In this document: piece by piece, positions 26,264 through 34,723 of the stretch | Numbering within the stretch: position 1 is the first letter of the stretch | Layout of the letters: the number at the start of each line of letters is the position of its first letter | Assembly (NCBI GenBank): GCA_024404115.1 | Contig: JAKSQM010000004.1 | Location: forward strand, 1 to 64,000 | Length of the DNA: 64,000 nt | Direction: 5' to 3' | Origin: Clostridia bacterium | GTDB taxonomy: Bacteria; Bacillota; Clostridia; Oscillospirales; Acutalibacteraceae | Position numbers and translations under genes: made by a program | Notes under the pieces: model-generated | Told to the model about the DNA's origin: nothing | The model's input: only the letters and a program-made list of their open reading frames with translations | Databases searched by the model: none

Positions 26264-27251
26264 GTTCAATATCCTTTACAAGTACCTGATATTTTGGAAG
26301 CTCCTCTGACTCTTTGATTTTGCAATCAAACTGGAGAGCCTTGAGCTTTAATAAATTATCTTTTTTTTGACCGACAGCCTGTGATGTTGCCCCCTTCGGA
26401 ACATACACTACATATCTGCCTTTATTTTTAAGCTGATTTTTTATTTCGTTTAAATATATTCTGCTTTCGCAGATTTCTTTAAAAGCGGGGTGAAAAGCAC
26501 CAGCCACATAACCCTCGTCAACTCCGCCGCCAGAGTGAAGACCGACACGGATAATTCTGATATTTTCTTTATGAAACATCAAAATGAGCTTTGCGCAGAT
26601 GTCCGCCGCTCCGCTGACCGTCTGCGGAATATATTCACCGCTTCTGTAAAGCTCCGCAAGGGGAGTGTTTTCAATAACAACTGTTGGGTAAATTCTAACG
26701 GTTTCGGGGCGAAGAGCGATAATTTCCTCCGCTGTTTTGATGCTTTCGTTTTCATCTGAGCCGTAAAGTCCCGTCATCATCTGAAGCCCTGTTTCAAAGC
26801 CGTATTCTTTTAAAAGAGTCATGGCATTTTTTATGTCAGCGGAGGTATGCCCTCGTCTGTTCATTAAAAGTACGTTGTCGTCCATACTCTGTGCGCCAAG
26901 CTCAACAGCGGTAACTTTATATTTTTTGAGGATTTCGCAAATCTCTCTGTCAATAGCGTCTGGTCTTGTTGAAATTCTTATTCCGCAAAACTTTTTGCCG
27001 TCAATATGTATCACCGCTGCATTCAGAAGCTCTAACATATAATTTTTTGGAATAGCGGTGAAGCTGCCGCCGAAAAACGCAATTTCAGCATTTTCAACGG
27101 TGTGATTTTTCTCTGCCTGCTCCACTGCAAGGTGAACATCCAGGGCGGTTATGCTTTTGGTTTCGCCAGATATACTTTTTTGATTGCAAAAAACGCATTG
27201 GTGAGGGCAACCCTTGTGAGGCACAAAAAGTGCTACAGTTGTGTGCTTCAA
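26253..27251 (-). CDS. Radical SAM protein, Elp3-like (rnc-smc neighbour)
   Basis: The 332-aa protein has the canonical CX3CX2C cluster motif (C15, C19, C22) and an Elp3/coproporphyrinogen-type radical SAM core (AFFGGSFTAIP, ISTRPDAID, VELGAQSMDD). The acetyltransferase half of Elp3 is missing. Proteins like this are common between rnc and smc in Firmicutes, but the reaction is not known to me; a tRNA or small-molecule substrate is possible. It starts with TTG at 27251, overlapping the rnc stop by four bases (TTGA), which suggests translational coupling. Confidence 0.87.
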   Translation of the reverse strand: MKHTTVALFVPHKGCPHQCVFCNQKSISGETKSITALDVHLAVEQAEKNHTVENAEIAFFGGSFTAIPKNYMLELLNAAVIHIDGKKFCGIRISTRPDAIDREICEILKKYKVTAVELGAQSMDDNVLLMNRRGHTSADIKNAMTLLKEYGFETGLQMMTGLYGSDENESIKTAEEIIALRPETVRIYPTVVIENTPLAELYRSGEYIPQTVSGAADICAKLILMFHKENIRIIRVGLHSGGGVDEGYVAGAFHPAFKEICESRIYLNEIKNQLKNKGRYVVYVPKGATSQAVGQKKDNLLKLKALQFDCKIKESEELPKYQVLVKDIEHDT

Positions 27252-27928
27252 AGTCCCATCAGCTCCAGAGCTTCTTTAGCGGCAAGCTGTTCCGCTTTCT
27301 TTTTGCTTGTGCCTTCGCCTTTGCCGATAACATTTGAGTTAAGGTGAACCTCAACCTCAAATCTTTTATTGTGGTCGGGGCCTGATTCGCCAACAAGGGC
27401 ATATTCAATAACTTCACCGGGGTTGCGCTGAACAACCTCCTGAAGCATTGTTTTGTAGTCTTTGAATCCACGGTGCTTTTTAACAGCATCCTCAACATAT
27501 TTCAAAACAAATCCCTTTGCCGCATCCATACCGCCATCAAGGTAAATGGCTGCAATCAATGCCTCAAAGGCATCTGCCAAAATAGAGGGTCTTGCATAGC
27601 CGCCTGTGCAGATTTCGCCCTTGCCTAAAAGAAGATATTCGCCTAAGCCAAGGTCAAGCGCAAACTCGCTGAGTGATTTTTCGCATACTGTTGCGGCACG
27701 GAGCTTAGTCAGCTCGCCCTCTGGAAGATTTGAGAAGTTAATAAAGAAATTCTCTGCGGTGATAAATCCTAAAACAGAATCACCTAAAAATTCAAGTCTT
27801 TCGTTGCTTTTATTATGGTCGCCGCCACATTCGTTTGCATAAGATGTGTGTGTCATTGCTCGCACAAGATATGCCTCATTTTTAAATTGATAACCGATTT
27901 TATTTTGCAGCTTTTTAAGATCGCTCAT
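27248..27928 (-). CDS. rnc: Ribonuclease III
   Basis: The 226-aa enzyme has the RNase III signature ERLEFLGDSVLGF (residues 43-55) with acidic metal ligands, a second acidic site in LADAFEALIAAIYLDGG, and a C-terminal double-stranded RNA-binding domain ending KKKAEQLAAKEALE. It cuts double-stranded precursors of rRNA and other RNAs. The start overlaps the trmFO stop (ATGA). Confidence 0.97.
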   Translation of the reverse strand: MSDLKKLQNKIGYQFKNEAYLVRAMTHTSYANECGGDHNKSNERLEFLGDSVLGFITAENFFINFSNLPEGELTKLRAATVCEKSLSEFALDLGLGEYLLLGKGEICTGGYARPSILADAFEALIAAIYLDGGMDAAKGFVLKYVEDAVKKHRGFKDYKTMLQEVVQRNPGEVIEYALVGESGPDHNKRFEVEVHLNSNVIGKGEGTSKKKAEQLAAKEALELMGL

Positions 27929-29229
27929 ATTTTAACTGCCTCCTCTCTCATATATTCCATACTTCTATTTGAAAGTGCTTCATAGCGAAGCTTTTTATCT
28001 CTGATTTTTTCACTAAGGGGCGGCAAAACGCCAAAGTTTGCGCCCATCGGCTGAAAATCCTTAACGCTCTCATCGCTTATATAGCGGCTGAGTGCGCCTA
28101 TCATTGTAAAATTGGGGAAAATAACTGTTTCTTTGCCACTTATTCGCCTTGCCATATTTATGCCAGCCATAATTCCTGCGGCAGCAGATTCCATATATCC
28201 CTCAACGCCTGTCATCTGACCTGCAAAGAAAAGATTTTCTCTGCCTCTGAATGAAAAGTCGCCGTTAAGATGCCTTGGGGAATCAATAAATGTGTTTCTG
28301 TGCATTACACCGTAGCGGAGAAACTCTGCATTTTTAAGGGCGGGGATAAGTGAAAAAACTCTTTTTTGCTCGCCGAATTTCAGATTGGTCTGAAATCCAA
28401 CAAGGTTATACATTGTGCCGTCTGCATTTTCTTTTCTAAGCTGCAAAGCCGCCCAAGGTCTGTGCCCTGTTCGGGGGTCTCTTAATCCAACAGGCTTTAA
28501 GGGGCCAAAACGCATTGTGTCTGCACCTCTTGATGCCATAACCTCAATTGGCATACAGCCCTCATAAACACCTTTTCTTTTATCAAAAGAGTGAAGCTCT
28601 GCGGACTGTGCATTTACAAGCTCATTATAAAAAAGCTCGTATTCCTCTTTGTTCATGGGGCAGTTGATATAATCATCCTCACCGCCACGGTCATATCTTG
28701 ACTGGGTGAATGCACTTTCCATATCAATGCTTTCTGCTGAAACAATAGGAGCGGCGGCATCAAAAAAACTTAAATTTCCACCGCAAAGAGCCTTGATTTT
28801 TTCTGCAAGAGGCTCTGAGGCAAGGGGGCCTGCGGCAATTATAACATTGCCCTCGGGGATGTCCTCGACCTCCCTTGTTTCTATTGAAATAAGGGGATGA
28901 GCTTTGATTTTTTCAGTAACAAGTGAAGCGAAAGCTTCTCTGTCAACAGCAAGCGCACCGCCTGCGGGCACTTTAGTCGCCTTTGCACACTGAACGCAAA
29001 GCGAGCCGAGAAGCTCCATTTCAGCTTTTAAAAGACCTGCCGCCGAGCCTAAACGCTCCGCTTTAAGGGAGTTTGAGCAGACAAGCTCTGCAAAAAAATC
29101 TGTTTTATGGGCAGGGGTTTTCTTCGCAGGCTTCATCTCTGCAATGGTAACGCTGACACCTCTGTTGGCAAGCGCCCACGCAGCCTCAACGCCTGCAAGG
29201 CCTGCACCTACAACTAAAACATCACTCAT
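27925..29229 (-). CDS. trmFO: Methylenetetrahydrofolate--tRNA-(uracil-5-)-methyltransferase TrmFO
   Basis: The enzyme makes ribothymidine at position 54 of tRNA using methylenetetrahydrofolate and FAD. Residues 8-13 form the FAD Rossmann motif GAGLAG; the catalytic cysteine region ELVCSNSLKAE has C51, and GCMPIEVMASRG carries the second conserved cysteine. The C-terminal FAGQMTGVEGYMESAA is also a family mark. I start at the ATG at 29229 (434 aa), which overlaps the topA stop by eight bases; longer starts lie deep inside topA. Confidence 0.96.
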   Translation of the reverse strand: MSDVLVVGAGLAGVEAAWALANRGVSVTIAEMKPAKKTPAHKTDFFAELVCSNSLKAERLGSAAGLLKAEMELLGSLCVQCAKATKVPAGGALAVDREAFASLVTEKIKAHPLISIETREVEDIPEGNVIIAAGPLASEPLAEKIKALCGGNLSFFDAAAPIVSAESIDMESAFTQSRYDRGGEDDYINCPMNKEEYELFYNELVNAQSAELHSFDKRKGVYEGCMPIEVMASRGADTMRFGPLKPVGLRDPRTGHRPWAALQLRKENADGTMYNLVGFQTNLKFGEQKRVFSLIPALKNAEFLRYGVMHRNTFIDSPRHLNGDFSFRGRENLFFAGQMTGVEGYMESAAAGIMAGINMARRISGKETVIFPNFTMIGALSRYISDESVKDFQPMGANFGVLPPLSEKIRDKKLRYEALSNRSMEYMREEAVKI

Positions 29230-31342
29230 CCTTTTTCTTCTTTCTTTCTGCTTTTTTCTCAAACTTGCAATCCTCGTTAAGGCAGGCGAGGATACCGCCC
29301 TTGCGCTTGAAAAGTGATTTTCCGCACTGGGGGCAGGTTTCGTTTGTAGGTTTATCCCATGTCATAAAATCACAATCAGGCCAGCTTTCACAGCCAAAGA
29401 ATGTATGACCTTTCTTTGACTTTTTCTCAATAACAGATGCGCCGCACTTGGGGCATTTTGCGTTTGTTTTTGTAACAAGCGGCTTTGCGTTTTTGCAATC
29501 GGGATAACCGGGGCAGGCAAGGAATCTGCCGAAACGACCAGTTTTGATTATCATAAGTCTGCCGCACTTTTCGCAGGGAATGTCTGTAACATCCTCTTCA
29601 AGCTGGATTTTAACATCTTTCATGTCCTCTTTGGCTTTCTGCAATGTTTTGTCAAATTCATCATAGAAGCCGTGGAGCATCTGAACATAATCGGCATTGC
29701 CTTCGCCAACATCGTCAAGCTGAGTTTCCATCTGTGCGGTGAATTTTGCGTTTACAATTTTTGGGAATCTCTCTTTAAGCAGACCTGTTGTGGCTTCGCC
29801 CAACTCTGTGGGAACAAGAAGCTTTGCCTGCCTTTTTACATAATCACGCTTTGTGATTGTGGTGATAATTGTGGCATATGTGCTTGGTCTGCCAATTCCG
29901 TTTTCTTCCATCGCTTTAATAAGTGATGCTTCGGTGTATCTTGCAGGGGGCTGTGTGAAGTGCTGATTGCCGTTAAGCTCTTTAAGTTTAAGGTTATCGC
30001 CCTTGTTAAGCTCAGGGAGCTTTTTGCCGCCCTCTTCGTCTTCGTCATCACTGCTCTCTTCATAAAGAGCTGTGAAGCCGTCAAACTTAATGCTGTAACC
30101 TGCGGCAGAGAAAAGGCAGAATTTGCCGTTTGCCATATCTTCCTCTGTTGCGCCTGTGATTTCAGCTTTAACAGTGTTCTGAACGCAGGAAGCCATAAGT
30201 GAAGCAATGAAACGCTTCCAGATAAGTGAATATAATTTGTACTGGTCAGATGAAAGGCTGCTCTTTACTCTTTCGGGAGTAAGTGAGGGAACAGCGGGGC
30301 GGATAGCTTCGTGTCCGTCCTGTGCATTGCTTCTTGACTTAAAATATCTGGGTTTTTCGGGCAGATATTTTTCGCCGTATGCTGATTTGATATATTCGTT
30401 TGCGGCTGCTCTTGCTTCCTCTGAAATTCTAAGAGAGTCTGTTCTCATGTAGGTAATAAGACCTGTTGTGCCGATGCCCTCAATGTCAACGCCTTCGTAT
30501 AATTCCTGAGCGGTGCGCATTGTGCGCTGAGACTGGAAGCCTAATTTTCTTGAAGCCTCCTGCTGAAGAGTTGATGTAATGAATGGGGGAGCGGGGTTCT
30601 TTTTGCGTGTTCCTTTTTTAAGAGAGGTTACAGTGTATTTTGCACCGTCAAGACGCTTGATGTAGCTGTCTGCCTGCTCCTTATTTGTGATTTTAACCTT
30701 GCCTGTTTCATCACCTGTGAAAGATGCTGAAAAAAGCTTTCTGCAAGGTGCGTTGAATTTTGCGTCAAGGGTCCAGTATTCCTCTGGAACGAATGCTCTG
30801 ATTTCGTTTTCTCTATCTACAATCAGTCTTACTGCAACGCTCTGAACTCGACCTGCGGAAAGGCCACGGCGAATTTTCTGAGAAATAAAGGGGCTCAGCT
30901 TGTAACCAACAAGGCGGTCAAGAATTCTTCTTGCCTGCTGTGCATTTACAAGGTCCATATCAAGTGAACGGGGGGCTTTCATACCAGCCTCAATGCCCGA
31001 TTTTGTGATTTCGTGGAAAGTGATTCTGTTCTGCTTCTCAGTGTCAAGCTCCAGAAGTGTGGCAAGGTGCCATGAAATTGCTTCTCCCTCACGGTCAGGG
31101 TCGGTTGCGAGATAAACTTCGTCGCTGTTCTCAACCTTTTCCTTGAGCTCCTTGACAAGCTTTTCCTTTCCTTTTATTACTGCATATTTAGGCGCAAAAT
31201 CATGCTTGATGTCAACGCTCAGGCGGGCGGCAGGGAGATCCCTTACATGACCCATGGAGGCGGTAACATCATAATCTTTGCCAAGATATTTTTTAATTGT
31301 CTTAACCTTTGTAGGCGACTCAACAATAATAAGTTTTGACAT
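29222..31342 (-). CDS. topA: DNA topoisomerase I
   Basis: About 706 residues: an N-terminal TOPRIM domain (LIIVESPTKVKTIKKYLG, ATDPDREGEAISWH), the type IA core with active-site tyrosine in ITYMRTDS near residue 300, and three C-terminal zinc ribbons (CEKCG, CPKCG and CPQCG). It relaxes negative supercoils. The ATG at 31342 is preferred, behind AGGATGATGTTT. It follows dprA directly. Confidence 0.97.
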   Translation of the reverse strand: MSKLIIVESPTKVKTIKKYLGKDYDVTASMGHVRDLPAARLSVDIKHDFAPKYAVIKGKEKLVKELKEKVENSDEVYLATDPDREGEAISWHLATLLELDTEKQNRITFHEITKSGIEAGMKAPRSLDMDLVNAQQARRILDRLVGYKLSPFISQKIRRGLSAGRVQSVAVRLIVDRENEIRAFVPEEYWTLDAKFNAPCRKLFSASFTGDETGKVKITNKEQADSYIKRLDGAKYTVTSLKKGTRKKNPAPPFITSTLQQEASRKLGFQSQRTMRTAQELYEGVDIEGIGTTGLITYMRTDSLRISEEARAAANEYIKSAYGEKYLPEKPRYFKSRSNAQDGHEAIRPAVPSLTPERVKSSLSSDQYKLYSLIWKRFIASLMASCVQNTVKAEITGATEEDMANGKFCLFSAAGYSIKFDGFTALYEESSDDEDEEGGKKLPELNKGDNLKLKELNGNQHFTQPPARYTEASLIKAMEENGIGRPSTYATIITTITKRDYVKRQAKLLVPTELGEATTGLLKERFPKIVNAKFTAQMETQLDDVGEGNADYVQMLHGFYDEFDKTLQKAKEDMKDVKIQLEEDVTDIPCEKCGRLMIIKTGRFGRFLACPGYPDCKNAKPLVTKTNAKCPKCGASVIEKKSKKGHTFFGCESWPDCDFMTWDKPTNETCPQCGKSLFKRKGGILACLNEDCKFEKKAERKKKKDE

Positions 31343-31352
31343 AAACATCATC

Positions 31353-32546
31353 CTAATTATTTATTTTGTGATAAAGCTTGCCTGCCGAGGAGCCGATAAG
31401 CTCCGCCAGCTCAAGCTCAGTTACAGAGCTGAAAACTCTTGAAAAGCCAAGCCCTGTTTTTCTTATTATATCATCAATATGTATAGGTTCATCACCAAAG
31501 ACGGAATAAACCGTTTTTGCTTCTTCAGAAAGCTTTGAAAGGTCAGCGACCTTTTGAAGTGATTCCTGATGAAAATCCGTTTTCTTTTCTTCAATGACAG
31601 TTTTGGTGTTGATTTTTTCAACACTGCTGCTCATTGTAAGCTCTGTTTCAATTTTTTCAATATCAATTGCCGAGGGGTACTTTATAGCGTAGCCTTCAAG
31701 AATATCCATTGCGCAGAAAACAGGCTTTGCGCCGTCGTTTATCAGCTTGTGAACGCCTTTGAATTTTTCGCTCATAACATTACCCGGGACGGCAAAAACA
31801 TCTCTGCCCTGTTCAAGGGCGATGTTTGCAGTTATCAGCGAGCCACTTTTAACGCCAGCCTCAACAACCACCGTGCCATGAGAAAGACCTGAAATAATTC
31901 TGTTCCTTATGGGGAAGTTCCTTGCAATGGCAGGGGTGAAAGGCGGATATTCTGTTATAACAGCACCGTTTTGAGCGATTTCACTTCTCAGCTCGTCATT
32001 AACAGAGAGATAGTTTGCACCGAATCCGTTGCCGAGCACAGCCGCTGTTTTGCCTTTTGCTTCAATTGCACCTGTGTGAGCGGCACTATCTACACCCAAT
32101 GCGCCGCCGCTGATGACTATTGCACCAGAACGGCAAAGGGAAGATGAAAGACTTTTGGCAACAGAAAGGCTGTTTTCATCAGCTTCTCTTGTGCCCACAA
32201 CTGCAATTGCGATTTTGTGAATGAGAAATCTTAAATCTCCACGGTAATACAGCACAGCAGGCAAATCGTCAAGACCCTTGAGCATCCTTGGGTAGAGCTT
32301 GTCATCGGGTGTAACGATATTACAGCCAACCTTTTTGCAATTCTCCATTACCTCATAAGCGTCAGAAAGAGATGACTTTTTAAGCTTCGCTATCTGCTGA
32401 GGGGTGAATATTCCCGACAGCTTCCATTCGTATTCACTGCAATTAAAAAGATTTTCAGCAGTGCCGAAATATGCAATAGCTTCGCCTGTTTTGCGGCAGC
32501 CTGCACCTAAAGCGAGCTGATAGCGTATCCAATGCTCAACTGCCAT
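31353..32546 (-). CDS. dprA: DNA processing protein DprA
   Basis: The 397-aa protein has a helix-hairpin-helix-like N-terminus, the DprA Rossmann-type core (VVGTREADENS, ISGGALGVDSAAH, EYPPFTPAIARNFPIRNRIIS) and a C-terminal winged-helix region (HIDDIIRKTGLGFSRVFSSVTELEL). It loads RecA on incoming single-stranded DNA. No other competence gene is in the window. It overlaps the trmH stop by 11 bases. Confidence 0.95.
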   Translation of the reverse strand: MAVEHWIRYQLALGAGCRKTGEAIAYFGTAENLFNCSEYEWKLSGIFTPQQIAKLKKSSLSDAYEVMENCKKVGCNIVTPDDKLYPRMLKGLDDLPAVLYYRGDLRFLIHKIAIAVVGTREADENSLSVAKSLSSSLCRSGAIVISGGALGVDSAAHTGAIEAKGKTAAVLGNGFGANYLSVNDELRSEIAQNGAVITEYPPFTPAIARNFPIRNRIISGLSHGTVVVEAGVKSGSLITANIALEQGRDVFAVPGNVMSEKFKGVHKLINDGAKPVFCAMDILEGYAIKYPSAIDIEKIETELTMSSSVEKINTKTVIEEKKTDFHQESLQKVADLSKLSEEAKTVYSVFGDEPIHIDDIIRKTGLGFSRVFSSVTELELAELIGSSAGKLYHKINN

Positions 32547-33330
32547 GGCGCATCATCTCCCATATAATAATTGCCGCCGCAGTGCCTGCGTTTAAAGACT
32601 CCGCTCTGCCGCCCATAGGGATAGTGATTTTTATGCTTGCATTTTCCATTGTTTCACGGCTGACTCCGTTGCCCTCGTTGCCAACAATAGAGATAACTCC
32701 GCCAGAGAAATCAACATCAGTGATTACAACTGCATCTGTTGAGGGGGTGGAGGCGGCAACTGTCATTTTAAGAGCCTTTGCCTGTGAAATAAATTTCTGC
32801 AAATCATCACAGTTAATAACATTTAATCTGAAGAATGCGCCCATAGACGCTCTTAAAGCTTTGGGGTTATAAATATCGCATCCTCCCGAAACAATCATAC
32901 CGTCAACACCGAGAGCCTCAGCCGTTCTGCTGATTGCACCAAGGTTGGATGGATCCTGAATGTTTTCTAAAAGAATATATTTACCCCTGCTATTTATTTT
33001 ATCCGCTTCAGCAATTTTGTCAACAGTTTTGCATACACAAAACATACCCTGAGGGGATTGAGTGTCCGACATTTTTTTGCTGATTTCTTCGCTTATTTCA
33101 AAAATGCTGTTGGCTTTTGATGAAATTTCGCAATAAAAATCATAAAATTTTTCTTTAGCTTTTGGAGTAAAAAAGAATTGCAGAATATCAACATTGCTCA
33201 CCGCAGCGTCATAGCAAAGGCGTGCACCCTCAACAAAAAAAGAAGATGCTTTTTTGCGTGCAGAGGCACTGTCTTTAAGCTGAATGGCGAGCTTGATTTT
33301 GTCATTATTTTTTGATGTGATATTTTCCAA
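32536..33330 (-). CDS. SpoU/TrmH-family RNA 2'-O-methyltransferase
   Basis: The 264-aa protein has an N-terminal substrate-binding domain (NDKIKLAIQLKDS, FFVEGARL) and a knotted SPOUT domain with three motifs: NLGAISRTAEALG, VGNEGNGVS and IPMGGRAESLNAGTAAA. It would methylate a ribose 2'-OH in rRNA or tRNA. Its place just after rplT is common in Firmicutes. Initiation is TTG at 33330, eight bases after GGAGTG. It heads the long smc operon. Confidence 0.92.
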   Translation of the reverse strand: MENITSKNNDKIKLAIQLKDSASARKKASSFFVEGARLCYDAAVSNVDILQFFFTPKAKEKFYDFYCEISSKANSIFEISEEISKKMSDTQSPQGMFCVCKTVDKIAEADKINSRGKYILLENIQDPSNLGAISRTAEALGVDGMIVSGGCDIYNPKALRASMGAFFRLNVINCDDLQKFISQAKALKMTVAASTPSTDAVVITDVDFSGGVISIVGNEGNGVSRETMENASIKITIPMGGRAESLNAGTAAAIIIWEMMRHGS

Positions 33331-33354
33331 TTTAATTTCACTCCATACGAAAAT

Positions 33355-33383
33355 TCACGCCCTAATCAATGAAAAGGGCGTGA
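33355..33383 (-). terminator. Hairpin after rplT
   Basis: Perfect 9-bp arms (33355-33363 and 33375-33383) follow the rplT stop in the leftward direction, with only four T residues after them. It probably terminates part of the infC operon and lets some transcription pass into trmH. Confidence 0.65.
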
Positions 33384-33393
33384 TTATAGATTA

Positions 33394-33750
33394 TTATTTA
33401 AGAGCTTCTTTAGCCTTTTCTGTAAGAGCTGTGAATGCTGCGGGATCAGCAACTGCGATCTCTGAGAGCATCTTACGGTTAAGTGTGATTCCTGCTTTGT
33501 TAAGGCCGTTCATGAATGTTGAGTAGTTCATGCCGTTCATCTTGCAAGCAGCAGAAATACGGGTAATCCAAAGGCGACGGAAATCACGCTTCTTCTGCTT
33601 ACGGCCAATGTAAGCATACTGACCTGATTTCATAACTGCCTGTTTTGCTGTTTTAAAAAGTTTGCTCTTTGAGCCATAGTAGCCTTTTGAGAATTTAAGA
33701 ACTTTATTTCTTCTCTTACGGGTCATTGTTGCACCCTTAATACGAGCCAT
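33394..33750 (-). CDS. rplT: Ribosomal protein L20
   Basis: The 118-aa protein is a typical bL20 ([37 protein letters not shown]). It is a 50S assembly protein and, in Firmicutes, represses its own operon by binding the infC leader. It is the third gene of the infC, rpmI, rplT operon. Confidence 0.98.
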   Translation of the reverse strand: MARIKGATMTRKRRNKVLKFSKGYYGSKSKLFKTAKQAVMKSGQYAYIGRKQKKRDFRRLWITRISAACKMNGMNYSTFMNGLNKAGITLNRKMLSEIAVADPAAFTALTEKAKEALK

Positions 33751-33797
33751 GTTAAGTTACCTCCAAAATATATTTTACTTTAAGTTAGCTTGCTTTA

Positions 33798-33995
33798 TTA
33801 TTTATAAGGAACAAGACGCTTGATCTGCTTCTGATTTGTTACATCTGCAACAGAAGTCTTGCGAAGTCCTCTTTTACGCTTAGTTGTTTTTTTGTTGAGG
33901 ATATGAGACTTATTTGCATGAGCACGGATGGGTTTGCCGTTTTTAGAAATCTTAAAGCGTTTTTTTGCACCACTGTGGGTTTTAATTTTAGGCAT
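33798..33995 (-). CDS. rpmI: Ribosomal protein L35
   Basis: The 65-aa basic protein begins [15 protein letters not shown] and contains the [16 protein letters not shown] core of bL35. It lies between infC and rplT, as is normal. Confidence 0.98.
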   Translation of the reverse strand: MPKIKTHSGAKKRFKISKNGKPIRAHANKSHILNKKTTKRKRGLRKTSVADVTNQKQIKRLVPYK

Positions 33996-34022
33996 TGATT
34001 TTTCCTCCTTATTTATAATAAC

Positions 34023-34541
34023 TTATTTGTTGGGTTTTGTTGCAAGGAACATCAGCATTGAACGGCCTTCAAGCTTAGCAGGTTTTTCAATAATTCCGTA
34101 TTCCTGACAAGCCTCTGCAAAGTTCTGCATTGTTACCAGACCGTGCTCAGGGTGAGCCATTTCTCTTCCTCTGAATCTGATTGAAACCTTAACCTTGTTG
34201 CCAGCCTTTAAGAATTTTGTGGCATGACCAACTTTTGTTTCAAAATCGTGAGTGTCGATATTAAGAGATAAGCGAATCTCTTTTGTTTCAACAATCCTCT
34301 GGTTCTTCTTAGCTTCTTTTTCGCGTTTAGCCTGCTCAAAACGGTATTTGCCGTAGTCCATAATTTTACATACGGGCGGCTTTGCCTGCGGAGCAATTTT
34401 TACCAGATCAAAATTACTTTGCTCTGCAAGTTTGAGAGCTTCGGCGGCCGACATAATGCCAAGCTGCTCGCCTGTGTTTGAGATTACTCTGACCTCTTTG
34501 TCGTGTATCTCTTCGTTGATCTGAAGTTCTTTCGTACTGAT
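34023..34541 (-). CDS. infC: Translation initiation factor IF-3, with probable ATC start codon
   Basis: The mature 172-aa protein has the N-domain (QINEEIHDKEVRVI) and C-domain (RLSLNIDTHDFETKVGHA, SIRFRGREMAHPEHG) of IF-3, which keeps the 30S subunit free and checks the start codon. No ATG, GTG or TTG is suitably placed: the reading frame extends further, but a perfect GGAGGTG (34549-34555) lies seven bases before an ATC at 34541. Rare start codons are a known hallmark of infC and allow IF-3 to control its own translation. Upstream residues of the open frame belong to the leader. Confidence 0.95.
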   Translation of the reverse strand: MSTKELQINEEIHDKEVRVISNTGEQLGIMSAAEALKLAEQSNFDLVKIAPQAKPPVCKIMDYGKYRFEQAKREKEAKKNQRIVETKEIRLSLNIDTHDFETKVGHATKFLKAGNKVKVSIRFRGREMAHPEHGLVTMQNFAEACQEYGIIEKPAKLEGRSMLMFLATKPNK

Positions 34542-34555
34542 ATTCAAGCACCTCC

Positions 34556-34681
34556 AAAAATAAAACGCGGACGATATGCCTCGCCCGCGAAAATCAATAA
34601 ACATAGTTAACCTGAAAGGTTTGTTATTGACCCGCATCGGACGATACCGTGTAGGTGGGAACACTCGTTCCGCTTTGTTGC
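34556..34681 (-). promoter_or_regulatory. L20-type leader with attenuator terminator upstream of infC
   Basis: On the minus strand a terminator stem (34581-34589 with 34566-34574, one G-U pair) is followed by TTTTATTTTT and then the infC ribosome binding site. The nine bases CGGACGATA (plus strand) occur twice, at 34568-34576 inside the terminator and at 34638-34646 upstream. The upstream copy can therefore pair with the other terminator arm and form an antiterminator. A further stem lies between. This is the layout of the L20 leader known in Gram-positive infC operons. Confidence 0.85.
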
Positions 34682-34687
34682 ACAGGT

Positions 34688-34716
34688 ATTATATACCTTT
34701 ATTTTGTATTTGTCAA
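34688..34716 (-). promoter_or_regulatory. Consensus sigma-A promoter of infC-rpmI-rplT
   Basis: TTGACA (34716-34711) and TATAAT (34693-34688) with a 17-base spacer on the minus strand, a perfect match, as expected for a ribosomal operon. Confidence 0.92.
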
Positions 34717-34723
34717 GATTTAT

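Noticed and set aside
34542..34664. N-terminal extension of IF-3
   Set aside because: The upstream frame crosses the terminator and leader stems and has no suitable start; relatives begin near the ATC.
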